Source of the DNA: an uncultured Pseudomonas sp. | GTDB taxonomy: Bacteria > Pseudomonadota > Gammaproteobacteria > Pseudomonadales > Pseudomonadaceae | DNA length: 15,470 nucleotides | Direction of reading: 5' to 3' | Assembly (NCBI RefSeq): GCF_946885885.1 | Contig: NZ_CAMPHN010000102.1 | Coordinates: 1-15,470, forward strand | In this document: positions 7,039 to 15,470 of the stretch, piece by piece | How the letters are laid out: every line of letters starts with the position of its first letter | How positions within the stretch are numbered: position 1 is the stretch's first letter | The notes under the pieces: model-generated | What the model was told of the DNA's origin: nothing | Seen by the model: the letters and a program-made list of their open reading frames with translations, nothing else | Databases searched by the model: none | Position numbers and translations under genes: made by a program

Positions 7039-7114
7039 TTGTTGGGTTACGCGGCGTTCATTTACGGTGGTGTGGCCGGTAGCTAGCGTGATCGCCGCTA
7101 ACCCAACCTACGAG
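7039..7114. repeat. Palindromic repeat shared with the array at 8-444
   Basis: ttgttgggttacgcggcg (7039-7056) matches theme B and atcgccgctaacccaaccta (7091-7110) matches theme A of the left-end array. Bases 7091-7111 are identical to 6-26. This is a single B'-A composite, the same arrangement that is tandemly duplicated in the left array. Confidence 0.75.
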
Positions 7115-7247
7115 TTGCGTGTTTTCAATGCTCTATTTGCACCAAATTAATGCGCCGGGCAGGCCATTCCATAAACCGTTAAAAACCTCCCGCCAACCCC
7201 CGAAGAAATTGCGCGGCCCGCGCGCCCTAGTGGCGAACTGCGTTTAA

Positions 7248-8651
<1,404 letters not shown>

Positions 8652-8658
8652 GTCGACG

Positions 8659-8715
8659 GCCCGGGTAGCCGCTGGGCGGCGCCCGGGCTGCGCTTGCCCG
8701 GCCCATGGATGGGCC
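8659..8715 (+). repeat. Two G+C-rich hairpins in the aruC-aruF gap
   Basis: gcccggg (8659-8665) pairs with cccgggc (8682-8688), and ggcccat (8700-8706) with atgggcc (8709-8715). Neither has a T run, so partial termination or protection of the aruC mRNA 3' end is more likely than full termination. The rest of the 174-bp gap shows nothing clear except the aruF ribosome-binding site. Confidence 0.5.
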
Positions 8716-8825
8716 GCGCGAACTGCAAGGATGACTGTCTCCGTGTGTGCTGCGGCCCTTGGTCGCGGTTTTCTCTGAGTGGCTCGCACGAGCTGCTTGG
8801 AGCTTTTATTGAAAGGAGTGACACC

Positions 8826-9857
8826 ATGCTGGTGATGCGCCCCGCGCAAATGGCCGACCTCGCTGAAGTGCAGCGCTTGGCCGCGGATAGCCCGGTTGGT
8901 GTGACTTCACTGCCGGACGACGCCGAACGCCTGAGCGACAAAATCGCCGCTTCGGAAGCCTCGTTTTCTGCGGAAGTCAGCTTCAATGGCGAGGAAAGCT
9001 ACTTTTTCGTCCTTGAAGACAGCGAAACCGGGCGTCTGGTCGGCTGCTCCGCGATAGTGGCTTCGGCCGGCTACTCCGAGCCGTTCTACAGCTTTCGCAA
9101 CGAGACCTTCGTGCATAACTCGCGCGAGCTGAAGATCCACAACAAGATCCATGTGCTCTCGTTGTGCCACGACCTCACCGGCAATAGCCTGCTGACCAGC
9201 TTTTACATCGAGCGGCCGCTGGTCAATACCGAATACGCCGAGCTGAATTCGCGGGCGCGCCTGCTGTTCGTCGCCGCCCACCCGGAGCGCTTCGCCGATG
9301 CGATGGTGGTGGAGATCGTCGGCTACAGCGACGAGTCCGGCGATTCGCCGTTCTGGGATGCGGTGGGGCGCAACTTCTTCGATATGAGCTACAGCGACGC
9401 CGAGCGCCTGTCCGGGCTGAAAAGCCGGACCTTCCTCGCCGAGCTGATGCCGCATTACCCGATTTATGTGCCGCTGCTGCCGGACGCCGCCCAGGAAGCC
9501 ATGGGGCAGGTTCATTCGCGGGCGCAGATCACCTTCGACATCCTGATGCGCGAAGGTTTCGAGACCGACAATTACATCGATATTTTCGACGGCGGGCCGA
9601 CCTTGCATGCGCGCACGTCGGGGATTCGCTCGATCGCCCAGAGCCGCATGGTGCCGGTGCATGTCTCTTCCGGTGAAGAGCGCGAGCCGGGCAAAGGCGG
9701 GCGGCCGTATCTGGTGAGCAATGGCTTGCTGCAGGATTTCCGCGCGGTGGTCGCCGAGCTGGATTGGGTGCCGGGTAAGCCGGTGACCCTCAGCCTCGAA
9801 GCCGCCGAGGCCTTGGACGTCGGCGAAGGCTCCAGCGTCCGCCTGGTGGCGGTGTGA
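8826..9857 (+). CDS. aruF: Arginine/ornithine N-succinyltransferase, alpha subunit
   Basis: One of two subunits of the enzyme that transfers succinate from succinyl-CoA to the alpha-amino group of arginine (and ornithine), the entry step of the AST pathway. There are 343 residues of the AstA family, which has a GNAT-like acyltransferase fold. The start MLVMRPAQMADLAEVQRLA, the segment LTGNSLLTSFYI, RARLLFVAAHPERFAD and ELMPHYPIY (206-214) align along the whole length with aruG downstream, showing that the two genes are paralogues. The ATG at 8826 has AAGGAG seven bases upstream; the reading frame is open farther up to 8694, but that part looks non-coding. Enterobacteria use a single AstA, so the pair is typical of pseudomonads. 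Confidence 0.95.
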   Translation: MLVMRPAQMADLAEVQRLAADSPVGVTSLPDDAERLSDKIAASEASFSAEVSFNGEESYFFVLEDSETGRLVGCSAIVASAGYSEPFYSFRNETFVHNSRELKIHNKIHVLSLCHDLTGNSLLTSFYIERPLVNTEYAELNSRARLLFVAAHPERFADAMVVEIVGYSDESGDSPFWDAVGRNFFDMSYSDAERLSGLKSRTFLAELMPHYPIYVPLLPDAAQEAMGQVHSRAQITFDILMREGFETDNYIDIFDGGPTLHARTSGIRSIAQSRMVPVHVSSGEEREPGKGGRPYLVSNGLLQDFRAVVAELDWVPGKPVTLSLEAAEALDVGEGSSVRLVAV

Positions 9858-9866
9858 GTCGCAGCG

Positions 9867-9894
9867 ATAAGTGGCAAGCCATAAGCGGCAAGCC
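9867..9894. repeat. Tandem 14-base repeat in the aruF-aruG gap
   Basis: ataagtggcaagcc (9867-9880) is followed directly by ataagcggcaagcc (9881-9894), one mismatch. It lies in the 94-bp gap between the subunit genes. No strong hairpin is visible. Confidence 0.6.
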
Positions 9895-9951
9895 TGAGTG
9901 CATTTCAATTTGTAGTTCGCTGCCCGTAGTTTGCAGCAGTCCGGAGGAATC

Positions 9952-10968
9952 ATGATCGTTCGCCCCGTACGCAGTGCCGATCTTCCGGCCTTGATCGACC
10001 TGGCGCGCAGCACTGGCGCGGGTCTGACCACGTTGCCGGCCAACGAGGAGCGCCTGGCGCACCGGGTCGGTTGGGCGGAGAAGACCTTCCGTGGCGAGGC
10101 CGAACGCGCCGATGCCGATTACCTGTTCGTGCTGGAGAACGACGGTGGCGAGGTCGTCGGTATTTCCGCCGTGGCCGGCGCGGTCGGCCTGCGCGAGCCC
10201 TGGTACAACTACCGGGTCGGCCTGACCGTCAGCGCGTCTCAGGAACTGAACATTCATCGGCAGATCCCCACGCTGTTTCTAGCCAACGACCTGACCGGCA
10301 ATTCCGAGCTGTGCTCGCTGTTTTTGCGTGCCGATCATCGCAGTGGGCTTAACGGCCGTTTGCTGTCGAAGGCGCGCTTCCTGTTCATCGCCGAGTTCCG
10401 CGAGTTGTTCGGCGACAAGGTGATCGCCGAGATGCGCGGCATGTCCGACGAACAGGGCCGCTCGCCGTTCTGGGAAAGCCTGGGCCGGCACTTCTTCAAG
10501 ATGGAATTCTCCCAGGCCGATTACCTCACCGGCGTCGGCAACAAGGCTTTCATCGCCGAGCTGATGCCGAAGTTTCCGCTGTACACCTGCTTCCTCTCCC
10601 CGGAGGCGCGCAACATCATCGGCCGCGTGCACCCGGACACCGAGCCGGCGCTGACCATGCTCAGGGGCGAAGGTTTCAGCTACCAGGGCTATGTCGACAT
10701 CTTCGACGCCGGCCCGGCGATCGAAGCGGAAACCGCGAAGATCCGCGCGGTGCGCGACAGCCAAAGCCTGGTGTTAGCCGTGGGCACGCCGGGCGACGAC
10801 GCCAGCGCCTTCCTGATCCATAACCGCAAGCGCGCGGATTGCCGCATCACCGTCGGTTCCGCGCGCCTGGCCGCCGGCACCCTGGTGGTCGACCCGCTCA
10901 CCGCCAAGCGCCTGCAATTGGCGGCCGGCGATCAGGTCCGCGCCGTGGCGTTATCCGCACGCGGCTGA
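9952..10968 (+). CDS. aruG: Arginine/ornithine N-succinyltransferase, beta subunit
   Basis: Second subunit of the arginine/ornithine succinyltransferase; AruF and AruG form a hetero-oligomer in P. aeruginosa. There are 338 residues, collinear with AruF: MIVRPVRSADLPALIDLAR, LTGNSELCSLFL, KARFLFIAEFRELFGD, RSPFWESLGRHFFKMEFSQA and ELMPKFPLY (203-211, where AruF has ELMPHYPIY). The ATG at 9952 has GGAGGA four bases upstream. An in-frame ATG at 9931 has no ribosome-binding site. This subunit is closer in feel to enterobacterial AstA in its central region, but which subunit carries the active site cannot be judged here. Confidence 0.95.
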   Translation: MIVRPVRSADLPALIDLARSTGAGLTTLPANEERLAHRVGWAEKTFRGEAERADADYLFVLENDGGEVVGISAVAGAVGLREPWYNYRVGLTVSASQELNIHRQIPTLFLANDLTGNSELCSLFLRADHRSGLNGRLLSKARFLFIAEFRELFGDKVIAEMRGMSDEQGRSPFWESLGRHFFKMEFSQADYLTGVGNKAFIAELMPKFPLYTCFLSPEARNIIGRVHPDTEPALTMLRGEGFSYQGYVDIFDAGPAIEAETAKIRAVRDSQSLVLAVGTPGDDASAFLIHNRKRADCRITVGSARLAAGTLVVDPLTAKRLQLAAGDQVRAVALSARG

Positions 10969-10985
10969 CGGGGCGTGCGGCACCT

Positions 10986-11013
10986 TAGCAGGTAGTTTCT
11001 CAACAGCCTGCTA
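10986..11013 (+). repeat. Small hairpin in the aruG-aruD gap
   Basis: tagcagg (10986-10992) pairs with cctgcta (11007-11013) around a 14-base loop, 18 bases past the aruG stop. A second short stem, ccggc/gccgg, is at 11043-11057. There is no T run, so neither is a convincing terminator. Confidence 0.4.
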
Positions 11014-11082
11014 GAGCCGGGCGGCTCAATCGAATCGGGCATCCGGCCTTGTGCCGGCTGCTGAATTTGCTGGGAGTGATAA

Positions 11083-13913
<2,831 letters not shown>

Positions 13914-13924
13914 GCGGCAAGGTC

Positions 13925-13997
13925 GTAGGGTTGATGTCGCCTTTTATATCCACCACTTTCTCGCCATGGTGGATCGATAAAGCGCGATCCACCCTAC
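13925..13997. repeat. Palindromic repeat inside the aru cluster, gtagggtgga-like
   Basis: Outer arms gtaggg (13925-13930) and ccctac (13992-13997) enclose an 8-bp stem, atccacca (13948-13955)/tggtggat (13967-13974), and another gatccaccctac copy at the right edge. It fills most of the 105-bp gap between aruB and the small conserved gene, and could reduce or process the downstream part of the transcript. It is related to 1587-1662. Confidence 0.65.
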
Positions 13998-14018
13998 GTC
14001 CATAGCTGTGGAGATGTT

Positions 14019-14303
14019 ATGAGCGACGCCCTGCAACTAGTTCTCGAAGATGAAGATGGCACCCAGTTGGAAACCTCCTGCACCCGCTTCGCCGTGATCT
14101 GGCAGGGCAAGGAGCTGTGGTTCCAGCAGGTTGGCAACAATCAGCTGATGATCGGCGTGGACGTGGAGGAGGGCGATAGCGAGTACGCCAACCTGCTGCT
14201 GCGTCCTCTGGCCACTAACCTGGTCAGCTTGGAGTTGGAAATGGAGCCGGCCGAAGCCGGCGACGACGAACACATCCACGGCCCAGACTGCAACCACGAT
14301 TGA
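14019..14303 (+). CDS. Small conserved protein of the aru cluster, His/Cys-rich tail, function unknown
   Basis: Acidic protein of 94 residues with no enzyme motif that I recognise. I recall that a small gene of this type occupies the same place, between aruB and aruE, in P. aeruginosa (PA0900) and other pseudomonads. Residues 1-75 look like a compact beta-rich domain ([25 protein letters not shown]). The C-terminus ends [10 protein letters not shown], so H85, H87, C91 and H93 form a cluster that could bind a metal such as zinc or nickel, much like the tails of metallochaperones (inference). The ATG at 14019 has GGAG five bases upstream. It is ten bases ahead of aruE, a zinc enzyme, and probably co-translated with it. 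Names such as topoisomerase seen for relatives have no support in this sequence. Confidence 0.85.
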   Translation: MSDALQLVLEDEDGTQLETSCTRFAVIWQGKELWFQQVGNNQLMIGVDVEEGDSEYANLLLRPLATNLVSLELEMEPAEAGDDEHIHGPDCNHD

Positions 14304-14313
14304 GGTAGCCCCT

Positions 14314-15354
14314 ATGCTCGCTCTCGGAAAACTGCTCGAACTGACCCTGGCCGGCTATGAGCCGGCAGCGAAGATTCAGCTGACTCCCGAGGGCGCGCGA
14401 TTGCGCTGGTTGGCCGAAGGCGCGTTGGAGATCACCCCGCCCGAGGGGCTCGACAATGGCCTGGATCTGCTGCTGTCCGCGGGCATCCATGGCAATGAAA
14501 CCGCGCCAATCGAATTGCTCGACCGCCTGTTGCGCGGTATCGCCCGCAACGAGTTGAAGCCGCGCGCGCGGATTCTTTTTCTCTTCGGCAACCCCGACGC
14601 CATGCGCCGTGGCGAACGTTATATCGAGCAGGACATCAATCGCCTGTTCAACGGCCGGCATGAGCAATACACCGGCGTCGAGGCGATCCGCGCCTGCGAT
14701 CTCGAGCACCTGGCCGCGACCTTCTTCAGCAAGCCCGGGCGTACCCGCCTGCATTACGACCTGCATACCGCCATCCGCGCGTCGAAAATCGAGCAGTTCG
14801 CCCTCTACCCCTGGCAGGAAGGCCGCCCGCGCAGTCAGCGCGAACTGGCGCGCCTGCAAGCGGCGGGAATCGAGGCGGTATTGCTGCACAATAAAAGCTC
14901 GATCACCTTCAGCGCCTACACCTATTCGCAACTGGGCGCCGAAGCCTTCACCCTGGAATTGGGCAAGGCGCGGCCGTTCGGGCAGAACGAATCGGTCAAT
15001 CTGGACCAGCTCGAGCAACGACTGCACGACCTTATCGAAGGCCGCGAAGCCGACGGGCAGGAAACTACAGTCAGCAGCGAGAAGAAAACCGGCAACGGCC
15101 TGGGCGATATGCAGTTGTTCGCCGTGGCGCGCGAGATCATCAAGCGCAGCGACGAATTCCAGCTGCACCTGCCGGCCGATATCGAAAACTTCAGCGAATT
15201 GCCGGTCGGCTATCTGCTCGCCGAAGACCTCGCCGGCACCCGTTGGGTGGTGGACGAACCGGGCGCGCGGATCATCTTCCCCAACCCCAAAGTGAAAAAC
15301 GGCCTGCGCGCCGGCATCCTGATCGTACCGGCCGAGGATGTGCAGCTCGCCTGA
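14314..15354 (+). CDS. aruE/astE: Succinylglutamate desuccinylase
   Basis: Zinc-dependent hydrolase of the AspA/AstE family (carboxypeptidase-like fold) that splits N-succinylglutamate into glutamate and succinate, the last step of the AST pathway. There are 346 residues. The zinc ligands are in GIHGNETAP (H59, E62) and HYDLHTAIR (H151); the predicted catalytic glutamate is E215 in [37 protein letters not shown] is the family block that binds the substrate carboxylate. The ATG at 14314 has GAGGT (14302-14306) seven bases upstream, overlapping the stop of the preceding small gene, so the two are tightly linked. A REP-like palindrome begins 15 bases after the stop. Confidence 0.96.
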   Translation: MLALGKLLELTLAGYEPAAKIQLTPEGARLRWLAEGALEITPPEGLDNGLDLLLSAGIHGNETAPIELLDRLLRGIARNELKPRARILFLFGNPDAMRRGERYIEQDINRLFNGRHEQYTGVEAIRACDLEHLAATFFSKPGRTRLHYDLHTAIRASKIEQFALYPWQEGRPRSQRELARLQAAGIEAVLLHNKSSITFSAYTYSQLGAEAFTLELGKARPFGQNESVNLDQLEQRLHDLIEGREADGQETTVSSEKKTGNGLGDMQLFAVAREIIKRSDEFQLHLPADIENFSELPVGYLLAEDLAGTRWVVDEPGARIIFPNPKVKNGLRAGILIVPAEDVQLA

Positions 15355-15368
15355 GCAGCACGTGAACC

Positions 15369-15435
15369 TGTAGCCCGGATGCAATCCGGGGAAAAACTGT
15401 GCGCTCACAATTGCTCCCGGATTGCATCTGATGGG
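15369..15435. repeat. REP-like palindrome, gtagcccggat family, after aruE
   Basis: The left arm gtagcccggatgcaatccgg (from 15370) is complete. The right arm cccggattgcatctgatggg (15416-15435) has lost the terminal gctaca. It is the third copy of this family in the window and the likely 3' boundary of the aru cluster. Nothing else is recognisable up to the window end. Confidence 0.72.
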
Positions 15436-15470
15436 ATGGACTCCTCCTCCCACGGACGGCATCGCGATGT

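Noticed and set aside
8694..8825. N-terminal extension of aruF to an ATG at 8694
   Set aside because: The extension crosses the hairpin region, resembles no family member, and the ATG at 8826 has a strong ribosome-binding site.
8907..10043. Minus-strand open frame of 378 codons spanning aruF and the aruG start
   Set aside because: It crosses a gene boundary on the opposite strand and lacks domain features.
14224..15462. Minus-strand open frame of 412 codons opposite aruE
   Set aside because: Shadow of aruE that also runs through a REP-like repeat; no family resemblance.

Overview
The window looks like core chromosome of a Pseudomonas-type gammaproteobacterium. Three things point there: G+C-rich coding sequence, a two-subunit arginine succinyltransferase (aruF + aruG, where enterobacteria have one astA gene), and many short palindromic intergenic repeats of the Pseudomonas REP kind. 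No integrase, transposase, tRNA, rRNA, plasmid or phage gene is visible. The genes are nearly all housekeeping or catabolic. I found no new multi-gene system; the less ordinary content is in the intergenic DNA.

Layout. 1-447: an array of palindromic half-elements with a ~112-bp tandem duplication, no gene. 448-1302 (minus): two small heat-shock proteins in one operon, with a sigma32-like promoter and a hairpin that could hide the Shine-Dalgarno site of the first gene. 1303-1679: that leader plus two REP-like palindromes. 1680-2315 (minus): an RluA-type pseudouridine synthase. 2435-4387 (minus): minC-minD-minE, the septum-placement operon, ending in a clear intrinsic terminator. 4536-5465 (plus), divergent from minC: a lipid A late acyltransferase. 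5682-6884 (plus): a patatin-like phospholipase. 6885-7415: 531 bp without a gene, holding two palindromic repeats and then the control region of the arginine operon.

7416-15354 (plus): the arginine succinyltransferase (AST/aru) pathway in the order aruC, aruF, aruG, aruD, aruB, a small conserved gene, aruE. AruFG succinylates arginine; AruB removes ammonia and CO2 to give succinylornithine; AruC transaminates that to succinylglutamate semialdehyde; AruD oxidises it to succinylglutamate; AruE releases glutamate and succinate. Two exact matches to the published Pseudomonas ArgR half-site pattern TGTCGC-N8-AA lie upstream of aruC, the nearer one overlapping the expected -35 position of a good -10 box. 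This fits an ArgR-activated operon.

All functions are from family recognition by eye. Catalytic residues are named only where I could count them. Promoter, operator and RNA-structure calls are pattern matches without computed scores.
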